Below are positions 33,401 to 45,644 of a DNA stretch of 64,000 nucleotides, in pieces. The notes below the pieces were generated by a model. That model saw only the letters and a list, made by a program, of their open reading frames with translations. It was not told where the DNA came from and did no database searches. Numbering within the stretch: position 1 is the first letter of the stretch; the number at the start of each line of letters is the position of its first letter. The translations under genes and the position numbers were made by a program. The stretch covers positions 248,099,902 through 248,163,901 of the forward strand of contig CAKMRJ010005523.1 in assembly GCA_928212115.1 (NCBI GenBank), given 5' to 3'. This DNA is from Lactuca virosa (taxonomy: Eukaryota; Streptophyta; Magnoliopsida; Asterales; Asteraceae).

Positions 33401-34963
33401 CAGATGGGTTTGAAAGCTAACTCAAAATATTATATTTCAGAAAACGAATCACGAATTTTGGTTAAGGAATGAGTGAGATATGGCAGTTTAAAGTCAGGTA
33501 AAGAAATCTGGCAGATTGCATGCATGATGATTGGTTAGAAAAGTGAGTTTTCATCATTTCCTTGAGTAAATATTTTGAAATATTTTAAATATATCATGAT
33601 AAACTCATATTTTAGTCATGTTTCTAGATATCAAAAGATTAAAACTTATCAAAATGTATACATGCATTTATGAACAAAATTTTGTTTCTTAAAAACTATT
33701 AACTTGAGTTTGATGTTTTAATCCTTAAAATCGATTTTTGCACTAAGATCATGAACATGCAACCTTGTTTATCATACATGCATGGTGTTAAAACACATCC
33801 ATGATGTTCTAAAAACCATTTTAACAAAAAGAAAACAAGTTTGAAGAAGATGAAGAAGGAGAAGAAGGAGAAGAAGGAGAAAGTGTAAGAAAATAGCAAA
33901 ACTTGAAGGAAAAGTAAAGTAGAAATCGATTTTACCTTCAAGAACACCACAATATGATGAAGATTTGAGTATCTTGAGTGTTCTTGGACTTATTTTCTGG
34001 AGAAATTTCATGGTTCTTAGGGGGAGGAAGAGAGAAAATGTGTGTGAGAGTGTGAGAGAGAAATGAGAGACATGAGAGAAGAGTGTGGGAGTGAATAACT
34101 TGATTGAGTGTTTTTGGGAAGAGCTTTCTTGGAAGGTGGAGGCCGACTTTAAGAGGGATTAGAGAGGGTTTTAAGAGGCTTTTAAAGCTTTACTTTGAAT
34201 AAATATGGCCTCCTAATCATTTTTATAAAAATCATCTTTAGTTTTTATAAAAATCATCTTTAGTTTTTACAAGGTTCAAGTGTATTTTGTCTTATAAATT
34301 AAGGGTAATGTCAAAGACTTAATTTTTATTTTTCTTGATTGCATTTTCATAATTTTTATTATTATAAGATAATATTATAAGGTTCATAATTATTTTTATA
34401 AAAACTTTAAGTTTAAAGTTTATAACTATGAGTTTTTATGGCTTTTAGGGTTTTTGGAGTTTAATAAATCTTTGGATATCAAAATGAATTGAATCTTTGA
34501 GACTTCAAATTATTTTATGGTTTTATAACTCTTTTATAGTTATAAATAATGTTTGTAAGTTATTTTATCGGTTTATTGGCATTCTATGTAGTGGTTTCGA
34601 GATTCAAGTGAAATTGAAGAATCAAGTATACTAGCCCTAGTTTTCAACTTTGACTTAAGTTTCTATGAGATTATGACCTAATTTCTACTACTAGGTCAAG
34701 TGAAAGATGGGTGTATATGATTCATGAAATGGTGTTCAAGTCAAGAAATGACCCGAATGTGGATAGTCACTAAAGTTAAGTAGTTGTAGAATTCACATAA
34801 CCATGTGAAATCTAAGTACACTATCATTCGATTCTACTTGTTTCCAAGTTTCTAGTAGGTTATAACTTAGCTTCTAGTTACTAAGTCTAGTATGTGTCGT
34901 GCCTATACGTGCAACTAAGTTTAGTCAAATCTAGAACTGACTCGAATTTTGACGGTTGTCACA
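30453..34963 (-). repeat. solo LTR D (gypsy type), - orientation
   Basis: 4511-bp sequence. On the - strand it starts TGTGACAACCGTC and ends GGGGTGTGACA, the same termini as gypsy F's LTR. It splits the RNase H codons of B'. Flanks are GAAAC (30448-30452) and TAAAC (34964-34968), a 5-bp target duplication with one mismatch. No primer site, polypurine tract or Pol ORF lies inside, so it is a solo LTR formed by LTR-LTR recombination. Very AT-rich; GA-rich simple repeats at 33840-33890. Confidence 0.85.
30780..31215. repeat. tandem repeat inside solo LTR D
   Basis: Two near-identical units of about 140 bp (the second starts near 31071), themselves built from degenerate 25-30-bp pieces of the form (T)TTGCTATAATGAGAAACAAAG. 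Earlier weaker copies begin near 30780. Confidence 0.8.
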
Positions 34964-35164
34964 TAAACACATTGCATTGAGGTATCACTTCATCAAGGAT
35001 CATGTTGAAGATGGTAATGTTGAAATACACTTCGTTAGATCTGCTGATCAATTGGCTGACAATTTCACGAAAGCCTTACCTGAACCATCATTCAATCGTA
35101 TTCTACAAGGCCTAGGAATGATGGAAGCTGAATCAGTTTTGAAACCACTTTCGCATTCAGGATG
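34964..35164 (+). pseudogene. RNase H C-terminus of element B'
   Basis: Resumes with KHIALRYHFIKDHVEDGNVEIHF and ends with DNFTKALPEPSFNRILQGLG and a short tail, stop near 35164. It matches the end of element B's frame at 9154. DIFTKA of other copies is DNFTKA here. Confidence 0.85.
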
Positions 35165-36483
35165 ACTTTCGCTTTCGTGGTGTAGCGCTGAGACTACGAA
35201 TTGGTCTGAACGTTCGGAGTAATTCAAAGTCATATTTTTTTTACCCTACGAAATCGGTGAGAACGCTCGGAGTAATTCGCAGTCAACTGTTCATTTGTGG
35301 TTCGCAGCTCTTTGTATCTCTGTATATTTATTTTACTTTCGTTCTTTTTCAGAGTTTCAAAATACGAAAATATTTCCTTTCCATTTCTGTTTTTAATTCT
35401 TTTTCAGAAAAATCAAAAATCCAAAAATATTTTATTTATGTTTTTCGGAAAAATCAAAAAATATTCTCTTTGTTAGTTTTCATAATTTTATCAAAATTCC
35501 AAGTAGTTTCAGATTCTAGAGATGACTTGACCGTACATTTTTGTAAGAACGGACATGTATAAATCTCTGTATCTATGTCCTAGCTAAGTGTCCCTAGAAG
35601 CATGCTGTTGCATGTTGTCCAAAGTCTCAAAGACTCTATGTTGAAGCCTTACTGAGTTAAGAGTTGTCTGCTTGGTCACTTTCATATAGCAGAGGTACTG
35701 TTGTTTCTTTGAAACCACCTCCAACTCTTCTCCATCACTTTCGCGTTCATGAACGTAACCCTTGAGACTCTTAAAATTTACCACTGAGGTTTATGGTTAC
35801 ACAACATCTGAGTTTATGATATTAAATATCGTTATCACCACAAATTAAGTGAAACCCAAAATCCATTACATTGTTACGAATTGACGGTGAACAATTAAAA
35901 GGTTCTAGCTTTACACCAACGAATTAACGAAACTCCACTCTCGGAGTTGGTACCAAGAAATCTTTGTTTATTTTTGTAAGATCATAATGAATCGTTCCAA
36001 GTCCAAAGACGTTTCTACCAAATAGATCCAATTTTATTTTTCATGAGATTTTGTCTTTCATCCCAGTCACATCAAATAATTCCAAAACCAACTTGTTCAA
36101 TTGACTACACAGGTCACACAAGTACTTCAAACAAACTTTCAGACTTATATAGAGTTTCGGAGTTTCTTTGGAGATAACGCCACTTGTTAAACCTTATAAA
36201 AGATGCCTTTCATTGTTTCTTATTAAGCAGTTGATCGTACTTCAACGGGAAACCACACAGACACTTCTTAGTATCTTGACGCCGAAGGAAGAGATCTCTG
36301 CCCGGGATCTAACAATTTCGTGTCTTATCAGACATCACTAGAATCCCTTAGATTGTATTTATTTATTTCTTTATCTTTGGCACACTCTCGCACGAAGATC
36401 CTTGTGATTTTCCAAAAGTGTGGTTCGTGGTACTCATGACTGTTTTAAGGTTCGCAGGGCACTCGATAATCATCACTGTGAAA
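35165..36483 (+). other. 3' noncoding region of element B'
   Basis: Counterpart of 7587-9153. Diverged versions of the palindromic units are seen at about 35205-35290 (GAACGTTCGGAG, GAACGCTCGGAG). It ends near CACTGTGAAA at 36483, where the sequence changes to the reverse-oriented LTR of element E. The 3' LTR is absent. Confidence 0.7.
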
Positions 36484-37780
36484 CATGTAAAACATACACA
36501 TGCAAGCAACAATACTAAGATTTTACACAAAACTAAGCTTGTATTCTCCCCCTAAAGAATGAAAGTCACGAAACACAAGGGGTATGAAGCTCACCTTGGG
36601 GTTTTTCGGTTTTGAAGAGGAAGCTGGAGGAGGTTTTTGGTCCTACTTGCTTTCTTGAGGAGATTTTTGAAGCTAAGATAGTTCTAGGAAACAAAACACG
36701 AAAATGGTGTCGTTTAAGGGGTGATCTTAGCATAAATTGAAAACAAAACAACTTGAGTTTGATAACAACTTACCAAGCTTATGATTTGTGAAGAAAACTC
36801 CTTGGAAGAACACACTCAACCCACGAAAATTTAGGAGGAAAACGTGAGTGTTCCTTGAGAAAACAAGAGAGTTTGAAAGCAAATGAAGTGAGTGTGTGAG
36901 TGTTTGAATGAATTATAGAGTGGACAGAGGAAGCTTCGGCCGACCTTAAGAGGAGAGGGAAGAGAAGATCCATTATTGATGCATGTTGGACAATTACTAC
37001 TCTCGTAGATGCATGCTAGACAATGCATGGATAAATGATGTGTAATATTGAGGTGGCTACATGTTTATCCAATGTAGTTTTTTTTGATGATGGGCTAATC
37101 GATCAGCCCAAGGAAAGGGGAGAAAGAAAAGATTTTTGGGCTTGGAGAGTTAACCGAGAACACTCTAGGCCCAATAGCGTTTTCGGTTTGCACATGTTTT
37201 TGGGTTTGGCTCGGCCCAAGACGGTTCCAATCCAATACTAGGCCCAAAAAATGAATTTGGCCCAAAGAGATCAAGTGGAAAAGTTTTCGGCCCAATAGGG
37301 CCTATTAGGAGGTTTTATAATAAAATGCGGCCCATTAATGATAAACATAAAGTTTTAGGCCCATTAAAGCGTAAGAAGAATTTTCATGGCCCAATAAGGC
37401 CCAATAAGGGTCTTATGGCCCAAAGCTGTGTTTAACAAGGATTTTCGGCCCAACTATGGCCCAAATATGGGTTCTCGGCCCATATAAAGGTCAACTAGGG
37501 CTTTTGGCCCAAAAGGGCCCAATAAGAAGGTCTTGGTCCATTAAGAGGTTTTTGGACCGAGAGGGCTGGGTTAAGACCCAAAGTTGAGTGGACATAACTT
37601 ATTGAGTTAGGTTTTGAGCTTACACGAGGAGGTTTCGACTTGAATCACGACTTTTGGATGTATAACTGACATAGCAGCGAAGTTTGATTCTCATTTAAAC
37701 GTCGTGTTACATAGTTACATAAAGAACTATCTTGTACATGGATATAAATCTCTAGCCCTAAAATGCTAGTTGTGAAATCA
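36484..37780 (-). repeat. 3' LTR of element E, truncated
   Basis: Begins (sense) TGATTTCACAACTAGC right after the polypurine tract and runs left for 1297 bp. The stretch at 36530-36600, read on the - strand, matches F's LTR near 44080-44160 (GGTGAGCTTCATACCCC, GGGGGAGA), which confirms LTR identity. The distal part is lost at the junction with B'. Contains the GGCCCA array at 37165-37515. Confidence 0.75.
37165..37515 (-). repeat. array of 15 TGGGCC motifs in the element E LTR
   Basis: I count 15 GGCCCA hexamers on the + strand within about 350 bp, i.e. TGGGCC in the sense direction of the LTR. TGGGCY is the plant site II element bound by TCP factors; function here is only inferred. Confidence 0.85.
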
Positions 37781-37790
37781 TCCCCCCGTT
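37781..37790 (-). promoter_or_regulatory. polypurine tract of element E
   Basis: The - strand reads AACGGGGGGA directly before the LTR start; F has AAGCGGGGGA at the same place. Confidence 0.8.
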
Positions 37791-37844
37791 AGAGGGAATT
37801 TCGTCCCGAAATTCTTTAGAAACAAATCCTTAAGAGGTAGAGAA

Positions 37845-37985
37845 AAGATGGGGATATTTCTACATCATCAGATCCTCGCGTTCCCATGTGAATTCAGGTC
37901 TACGGCGGGCACTCCATCGAACTTTCACAATAGGAATGCGACTTTGTTTCGTACGCTTTACCTCTCTATCCACAATTTTGACGGG
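37845..37985 (-). pseudogene. chromodomain of element E
   Basis: After a TAG that closes the integrase frame, the same strand reads VKIVDREVKRTKQSRIPIVK, then VRWSARRRPEFTWERED and YPHLF, with a further stop near the end. This is the C-terminal chromodomain of Tekay/Del chromoviruses, thought to direct integration to marked heterochromatin. Confidence 0.8.
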
Positions 37986-39129
37986 TTATTCAATGAAGTG
38001 GAGATCCTTATTCACTTCAATTTCGTCAAGGGGTATCACAAGGGTTTCGTCCGACAAGCATTTCTTTAAATTTGACACATGAAAAAGGGGGTGTACTTGG
38101 CTGAGTTCTGGTGGTAGTTGCAGTTTGTAGGCTACCGGACCGATCCTGGCAAGGATCTCGAATGGTCCGATGTATCGCGGGTTCAACTTTCCTCGTTTTC
38201 GAATCGGATCGTTCCTTCCAGGGAAAGTCTTTGAGTAGTACACGATCACCCACTTGGAATTCCAAAGGCTTTCACCTTTTGTCTGCGTAGCTTTTCTGTC
38301 TGTCCCTGGATGCCTTTAGGCGTTCTCTAATCTTCACAATACTTTCAGTCGTTTCTTGGATAATTTTAGGACCTGTAAGAGTACTGTCGGGTGCCCATCC
38401 CTTTGCTAATTGTGTGTCTCCTACCTCTGTCCAACAGAGGGGCGATCGACATTTTCATCCGTAAAGAGCTTCAAAGGGAGCGGCCTTGATACTTGTATGA
38501 TATCTGTTATTGTACGCAAATTCAATCAATGGCAGGTGGGCATCCCTTGCCCTGCCAAAATCTATCACACAATCCCTGAGCATATCCTCCAGGGTTTGGA
38601 TGGTCCTTTCACTTTGACCATCGGTTTGAGGATGATATGCAGTGCTCATGTTGAGTTGGGTCCCCAATGCTTTCTGCAGCGGCTGCCAGAACCGAGAGGT
38701 AAACCTACTATCTCTGTCCGAGATAATAGATTTTGGTACGCCAGATAGTCTAACAATTTCCTTTATATAGATTCATGTCAATCTTTCCATTTTATAAGTT
38801 TCCTTTATTGGCAGGAAATGAGCATATTTAGTTAACCGGTCGACAATTACCCAAATGGCATCCAATCCATCAGCCGTCTTAGGTTATTTGGTTATAAAAT
38901 CCATTGTGATTCTTTACCATTTCCACTTGGGTATTTCGGGTTGCTGCAGTAGACCCGAGGGCTTTTGATATTCCACCTTAACCTTGGCGCAAATGAGACA
39001 CTTGCCCACGAAAGTGGCTATTTCCGCTTTCATATTAGGCCACCAATAATGTTGTTTAAGATCCAGGTACATCTTATTAGAGCCGGGATGGACGAAGTAT
39101 CTCGTTTTATGAGCCTCATTCATTACCAC
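37986..39129 (-). pseudogene. integrase of element E, broken
   Basis: Order on the - strand: zinc-binding HHCC region at 38914-39129 (HKTRYFVHPGSNKMYLDL, CLICAKVK); core with MDFITK (first Asp), SDRDSRFTSRFW (second Asp) and SERTIQTLEDML (Glu, 38455-38667, HPQTDGQ); C-terminal GPFEILARIGPVAYKLQLP at 37986-38249. Stops and frame changes lie between pieces. Confidence 0.8.
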
Positions 39130-39711
39130 ATCCCGGAATCCACCGAATTTCGGCGTCCAGACTCCACAAGGTAATAGGCCCCGCCTCTTTGGCCGTCAAG
39201 TTCTTTTCCATTCCACGCAATGCTTCACTTGCGACATTTTCTTGTTTCAAAGCTTCTGGTTGAGCATACTTGATCTGTGATGACAAATGGGAATGGATGG
39301 TTATCGATAGGGTTTTCATTCGGCGCCCCGAGTACTCCTTCCGGCTTAGAGCGTCAGCCACCACGTTAGCCATGCCCGGGTGGTACCTGATCTCACATTC
39401 ATAGTCATTCAACAGCTCGACACATCTCTGCTGCCTCATGTTCAATTATTTTTGATTCAGAATGTGTGGAGACTTTTTTGGTCGGTAAATATTGTACATT
39501 TTGTCCCATAGAGATAGTGCCTCAAAATCTTTAAGGCAAAAACCACCGCTCCTAGATCGAGATCGTGGGTAGTGTAATTCACTTCATGGTTTTTCAATTG
39601 CCTGGACGCGTAGGAAATCACCTTCCCACGCTTCATTAGTACACAACCCAAACCTTGGTTGGAAGCGTCGCAATACACCACAAAATCTTCGGTTTCCTCC
39701 AGGAGAGACAA
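39116..39711 (-). pseudogene. RNase H of element E
   Basis: 39457-39711: TEDFVVYCDASNQGLGCVL, SYASRQLKNHEVNYTTHDLDL (the usual catalytic ELE is DLD) and FTDQKSL. 39116-39445 continues after a break with VELLNDYECEIRYHPG and VVADALSRKEYSG. The Glu-to-Asp change at a catalytic position and the frame breaks suggest loss of activity. Confidence 0.8.
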
Positions 39712-40612
39712 TACCGGAGCACTGCAGAGGGCTTGCTTTAAGGTTTGAAAGGCTGTCTCCTGCTTTGTTTCCCGCCACGTGTAATGGTATGCCCTTTTGA
39801 GTTAGAGTGGTAAGAGGTTTGGCGATCTTTGAGAAGTTTTGAATGAATCTTCTATAATATCCAACAAGGCCCAAAAATTGCCTAATCTCGGTGGGTGTTT
39901 TCGGAGTTGCCCAGCCTTCGATTGCTTTGATTTTGGACGGATCTACATGTATCCCCTTTTCACTCACCACGTGCCCCAGAAAGTTCACTTGGCGGATCCA
40001 AAATTCGCACTTGGAAAGTTTTGCATATAATTTTTCTGCTCTCAGCGTTTCCAAGACTTGTCGCAAATGTTGGCCATGTTCCTCCCTGTTCCGAGAATAG
40101 ATCAATATATCGTCGATGAAGACTATTACGAAGTTGTCGAGGAAAGGTCGACAAACTCGGTTCATTAGATCAATGAATGCTTTTGGTGCATTTGTCAGTC
40201 CAAATGGCATTACAATGAACTCATAATGTCCGTAACGTGTACGGAAGGCAGTCTTGGAGATATCTTCTTCTCGGACCCGCATCTAGTGGTATCCGGATCT
40301 TAGATCTATTTTGGAGAAGTAACTGTCTCCTTGTAATTGATCAAATAGATCATCAATCCGGGGAAGAGGGTATCGGTTCTTGATAATGAGCTTATTTAAT
40401 TCCTGATAATCGATGCACATTCGGAAAGATCCATCGTTCTTTTTGACAAACAACACCGGAGGTCCCCATGGAGAGAAGCTCGGCCTTATGAATCCTTTGT
40501 CCAACAATTCGCTCAACTGGCTGGAAAGCTCTTGCATCTCCGCAAGGGCTAATCTATAGGGTGACTTGGAAATTAGTGTGGCTCCAGGTACTAGGTCAAT
40601 TCGAAACTCAAC
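39712..40612 (-). pseudogene. reverse transcriptase of element E
   Basis: RT with the gypsy signature: PSFSPWGPPVLFVKKNDG, FRMCIDYQELNKL, YFSKIDLRSGYH, a TAG, then EEDISKTAFRTRYGHYEF, MPFGLTNAPKAF, the catalytic VFIDDILIYS, and FLGHVVSEKGIHVDPSK, FLGLVGYYRRFI. The nonsense codon between YH and MRV (40283-40285) replaces the usual Gln. Near 39790 the frame shifts before RNase H. Confidence 0.88.
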
Positions 40613-42400
40613 CTATCCCTCGGGAGGTATTCCTGGAAGGTCTTCTGGAAATACATCCGGAAAATTGCACACCTCTGGAATATCCTTGACGCTCTTCTCT
40701 TCTTTCTTTGTATCTACTATATAGGCTAGGAAGGCGTAGTTCTTTTTGTGGAAACACTTTTGAGCCTTGATGCATGAAATGAGACGGAGGTTTGCATCGG
40801 GCTTATCACCATAGACAATTAGGGTTTCGTTGTTGGGTAAGTGAAGGCGAACGACCTTCTCGTGACACATAATATCGGCATGGTGGGGGCTAAACCAATC
40901 CATGCCGATGATCACATCAAAGCTCCTAATAGTAACATGCATCAAATTGATTGGAAAGAAGTGATTATTTAGTGTTAACGTACACCCTATGTAGATATCG
41001 TCGGTTGATTCTGTTTTCCCATTGGCCATTTCTACCGTAAAAGTTTCGTTTAATTTTTGGGGATTTTGATTGAGTAGGTTTTTAAACTTATGGCTTATGA
41101 AACTTCTTTCTGCACCACTGTCGAATAAGATGCATGCATAGATGTCGTTAAGAAGGAACGTATCGATAACTACAATTGGGTCTTGCACGACTTCCCCTTG
41201 TCCCATTGCTAGGACCCTTCCTGAACCACCTGCGTCTCGATTGTTGTTCTTGGGGAAATTTCGCTTAAAATTACCAGTCTCTCCACATCCATAGCATGCC
41301 TGACTGGCCCCGACATTGTTGTTGTTGGGCTGTTTGTTTTCTTGTGGAGGCGCTCTGCAATACCGGGCAATGTGCCCTTTTCTATTGCAGTTTGTACATT
41401 GGAAGTCTTTGCATGCACCGATGTCATGGAAACTACACTTGTCGCACTTTGGATGGGAACCAATGTATGGCCTTGCAGGTGCTGGTGTGGTTGTTGTGGT
41501 TGCAGCTGGAGTTGGTGTGGTCTGAGTGGTAACAACGTGAACTGCTACTGTTTGCTGTTTCTTAGAAAATCCTGAAGCCTGTCCCCCCTTTATTTTGTTT
41601 CCCCAACTCTTCTTGTTTCCTACTTCCTTCTTGGTTTCTGCATCTATAGTCTTGGTGCCCTTTTTATTCCCATGATCATATAACTTTTGTGCTAGACGCT
41701 TTGCACTATCGAACGTTTCGGGGTTGGCTGCAATCACGTTTCCTTGAATTGGAGGAGTTAACCCCCAAATAAAATGTTCGATTTTCTTGCCTTCCGAGTT
41801 TATCATTCCCGGGCACAAAAGTGCCAGCTCATTGAACCTAGCGATATAGGCTTCAATATCTGAGTTTTGCATAGTAAGATTCCATTGCTCTTGTTCCAGC
41901 TTTTGTACTTCTCCACCAGGACAGTATTCAGCCAACATCATTTCCTTGAGATCCTCCCATGACATAGCATTTGCAACTAGAAGAGTTAAGGCCTTACCAT
42001 GGCCATTCCACCATGACAAAGCCTGATCAACAAACGTACATGCTGCAAACTTTACTTTACTTTCCTCTATGCATTCACATATTTCGAAGATGGACTCAGT
42101 CTTCTTGAACCAGCGTGTTAAAGCAATCACTCCACCAGTCCCATTGAAAGTTTTGGGTTTCGCATTGGTAAAATCTTTATAGGTGCATGTTTTTGTAGGT
42201 CCTTGATTGACTCCATAATTGGAACTTCCCGTTCCCTGACCATTGCCACCCCCATTGTTACCATTGTTGATGTGAGCCAATGCTGCAGTGACTGCAGCCG
42301 ATATTTCCGCCTGGAATGCGACAGAGTTTATTTCCGGCTGAGGTGGTGGTGGTTGTGGTTCTGTCGTGTTGTTGTTTCTGTGTATGTATCTTCGAGGCAT
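40613..42400 (-). pseudogene. gag-protease of element E (595 codons open)
   Basis: ATG at 42398-42400, chosen because the sibling F starts gag with the same MPRR. The retrotransposon Gag domain occupies about 70-245 (ALSWWNGHGKAL, FNELALLCPGMI, FIWGLTPPIQGNV). A CX2C pair lies at 319-322. The first CCHC knuckle (C335, C338, H343, C348) is intact. The second at 369-382 has Asn for His and Phe for the last Cys, so it is broken. The protease active site DSG (LFDSGAERSF) is at 427. The frame ends at a TAG (40613-40615) inside the protease-RT junction, and the downstream frame is in phase. Confidence 0.9.
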
Positions 42401-42789
42401 CTTCTGTCACGGAACAGAAGGATGATAAGTACATAATAGTTTTTGATTTCAGATTCCTTTATTGTCTAGCGGTTGCTGTGACAACTGGCAAGTTTCTGGT
42501 CAAGTCAAAGTCAAGTCAAGGTCGATGGGGTAACTGGTCAACTCATCTAGTGCTTATATGTTAGGAATTACTTTATGTTTTCTAATGTATGACTATAAAT
42601 CTTAATGCGAAGTAACACTTGAATGTTTCAAATGTTCAAAATTTAAAACCCTAATCTGATTGAGGGAAGTAACAGCTCTATAAAACTTTATTAAGTGCCC
42701 TTCGGGGGTGTATAACACTCAAAATGGGATGTAACTAAGTCTACGGCCTTTGAACTACGAAGAAAAACATTAATAAAGGCCCCCGGCAA

Positions 42790-43022
42790 AGTCTCTCTCA
42801 ATCTCTCCTACTGTATCTCTCTCTCTCTCCAAAATCTCTCCAAGAATATGAAGTCTCTTCCCAAATCTCTCCAAGTATATGAAATCTCTCCAAAATCTCT
42901 CCAAGAATATGAAGTCTCTCCCAAATCTCTCCAAGTATGTGAAATCTCTCCCAAATCTCTCCAAGAATATGAAATCTCTCCCAAATGTCTCCAAGAATAT
43001 CAAATCTCTCCCAAATCTATCT
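42790..43022. repeat. 30-bp minisatellite in the element F 5' LTR
   Basis: About seven units of roughly 30 bp of the form CCAAATCTCTCCAAGAATAT plus GAAATCTCTC. Because the unit is a multiple of three, open frames appear on both strands; these are not genes. Confidence 0.9.
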
Positions 43023-45644
43023 ACGTACCTTCCTCAGTCGAAAACAACCCAAAACCGGAGTAGAAAACCCCAAAGGACCCTCTTGGTCCGGAAGCCTCTT
43101 GGCCCGAAAGCCTCTTGGTCCGGAACCCTCTTGGTCCTGAACCTCTTGTCCGGAATGCCTTCTTAGGAGCCAAGAGGAAGCACATTTTCAGAACTCCCCT
43201 CTTTGCTTCGGATCTCACCTGCTACGGAAGGCTGAAGCCTTGCTTCGGACCTCACATATAGGAAGCCACTCATCCAGATAAGTTCGCAGCTCCGAAAGTT
43301 CTTACCACACCTCGCTTCGGAAATCCTTGGCCGGACCGGACTTCGCATGACTTCGGAATCCAGGAAGCTGCTCCGGAACTTAGTAGCTGACTCCTAAATC
43401 CTTCCTAAGCAATCTGGAACATCCCCCAGACCTTCAGACCCTCGCAGGAACATATTTCCACTTCGGATTTGTACCATTTACGGGCCATTTCATCATTTTA
43501 AGGCATTTTGACGCCGGAAATCACACCAAACTCGTATTTTTCATATCTTAGACCCCTTAAACCCCTATTTTATGCCAAAATTAATTATTTTAAACATATT
43601 TATATAAAATAATATCCAAGATCTTTAAAGGGTTTCTAAGAAGATAAGGAGTTGGACTTTATGATGTGATGCTAATTCCTCATTTCCAATGCAAATCCCA
43701 GTTAAACACACATTATCCATAAGAAAATAAGCTTTACCCACCAGCTTTCCATGCAAATGTCAAGTCACCCTTATCCTCCCCTTTAGATACGTGAACTCCT
43801 TTCCTCCCTTATCCCACTTCTCACTCCTCACTTCCAGAAAACTCTCAAGAATACTCTCAACTCCTTCAAGCTCCAAGTTCATCTCTTCAAAGGAAATCCC
43901 CAGATTTCTTGGGTAAGTATTTTATCCTCTTTAAATAAATATTCTTCCCATTATTCTAAGTTTTCACTATATTTACACACAAAAATTATTCTTAGAATCC
44001 TCTAAAGGTTTAAGAATCTTCCAAGTTTTGGAGCTTGGAAACTTCCTCATCACTCATCAAATCACCCAGCAAGTTAAACCAAAGTGAGCTTCATACCCCA
44101 TATTTTTCTAAGTTCCTATTATTTTGGGGGAGAGTACAAGTTACCTCTTGTTCTAAAATTCCTGAATGATTGCATGTATACGTGTGTTTGGTATGTGTGT
44201 TGAAATATTATTGTATTATTATAACTCTCTGTGAACGTGAGGCTTCACAAAACACATAAAGATAAATAATATTTTAATCACTACTTGAAGAATACTATTT
44301 ACAAAAGGAGCCTCCCAAGTTTTTGGGTGTGTTCAACATGCACCCTTGTATCCATGCTTTTCATAACTAGAAATAAAAGTTGCTGAAATAGACCTTGAAA
44401 TGTTGACACTAAGTCTAGAATTTCGAAATTGGAACTTTGCGTCCCATAAATGACTATTTGCAAACTGTTAGGGGTTATTTATAAAAATTTGATATAAGTA
44501 ATTTCACCAAGAATACATGCAAATAGAGCCTTTATGACAGAAAGATTTGCATGTCATAAAACTGCTGTCATAATTCAACACAAGTCATGGTTTTACACAA
44601 TTCAAAGCTAGACACCTCCCGAAAAATGGGGTCTCACTTAGTAATCTAGAAAGGGAATAGCCATTTTGTCGACTTTGCTAATATTGGTTCGATTTGATAA
44701 ATATGTAAAGCGGATTATTTTCAACACGAAATGAAACTAAACGAAATATCAAGTCAACGACTACAACTATTTTTTTTTTTTGTAAATAATGTTTTTCACG
44801 ATTTGCTCAAAGATCGGTTAGTATTCTAGTTAGACAAATATTCACAGTACATATATTAATACAATATTGTACACTTTAAGTCCTGTAATAGTTATAACTA
44901 GAGTCTCCTGGAGGGAGAGCAGGAATTTGTGTATAGATCTATACGGGGTTGACACCCCACACCTTCGCTGTTCGCTACAGCTAGACCGGCCAGTCTAGGG
45001 TGACAAATGTCTTAAACGAAACCGACGCCTGAAAAACGTCATAACGGGCACTCCGTCGTATTAGTATGGTTATAACGACTCACTAGAATATATAAGAAAT
45101 GTATTTATACAGATTTCACTTTTGGTTTACAAACAACTATGTTTTGGTTTGTACAAAAGAAACTTTTCTACACAAGTGTTATGGTTTTCAAAGCTACTAT
45201 TTTAAACATCAGAAAATATAGGATTTTCTGAGGTAAACAATTATATACGATTTCGAAAACGACTAACTAAGACACACATGTAACTACTGTAACACCCTGT
45301 TCTGAATCGATTCCTAGCCTGAGGGTGTGGGCTGAATATCGGTCATCATAAGGATTAGGGCCTTTGAAAAGGTAGGATCTAGGCCCATTTGGGTGCGGGT
45401 GATGTATTAGAAGTGATTTGGGTGTTCGGTTCGTGTTTTGGAACCTAGGGGTATTTCTTTAAAGTGGTAGTTCGGGCTTTTGGTGGAAAATGGATTTTTG
45501 TTCGGAAGGTCTTAAGAAAGGTTTGATTTGTTAGAAGTGTAGAGCTTCTCGTCACCTTTCCGTGGATATAAGGATCATCGAAATCGGACTTGTAACGAAG
45601 AAGTTATGGCCTTGGGAAGTTTCGTGGTTTTCAGGCTTAGCAGA

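Larger units (their letters stand above)
16363..36483 (+). mobile_element. Copia element B' (SIRE lineage), split by two insertions
   Basis: Same family as B, opposite strand. Segments: 16363-21583, 29450-30452 and 34964-36483. Missing are the 5' LTR, leader and first part of gag (it starts at the residues equivalent to SLYDTAK of B) and the 3' LTR. Interrupted by element C in RT and by solo LTR D in RNase H. Its 3' boundary at about 36483 meets the truncated LTR of element E. Confidence 0.85.
36484..42476 (-). mobile_element. Gypsy element E (chromovirus, Tekay/Del-like), - strand, interrupted
   Basis: Reads right to left: 76 bp of leader (42401-42476), gag-protease, RT, RNase H, integrase (after RNase H, the gypsy order), chromodomain, polypurine tract, truncated 3' LTR. 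The 5' side is cut by insertion of element F at 42477, so its remaining leader and 5' LTR should lie beyond 64000. Several stops and frameshifts. Confidence 0.85.

Noticed and set aside
38410..38748. 112-codon + strand ORF
   Set aside because: Antisense of the integrase core of element E.
42770..43166. Open frames on both strands in the minisatellite
   Set aside because: The 30-bp unit is a multiple of three, so frames stay open by chance; not shared with the 3' LTR.
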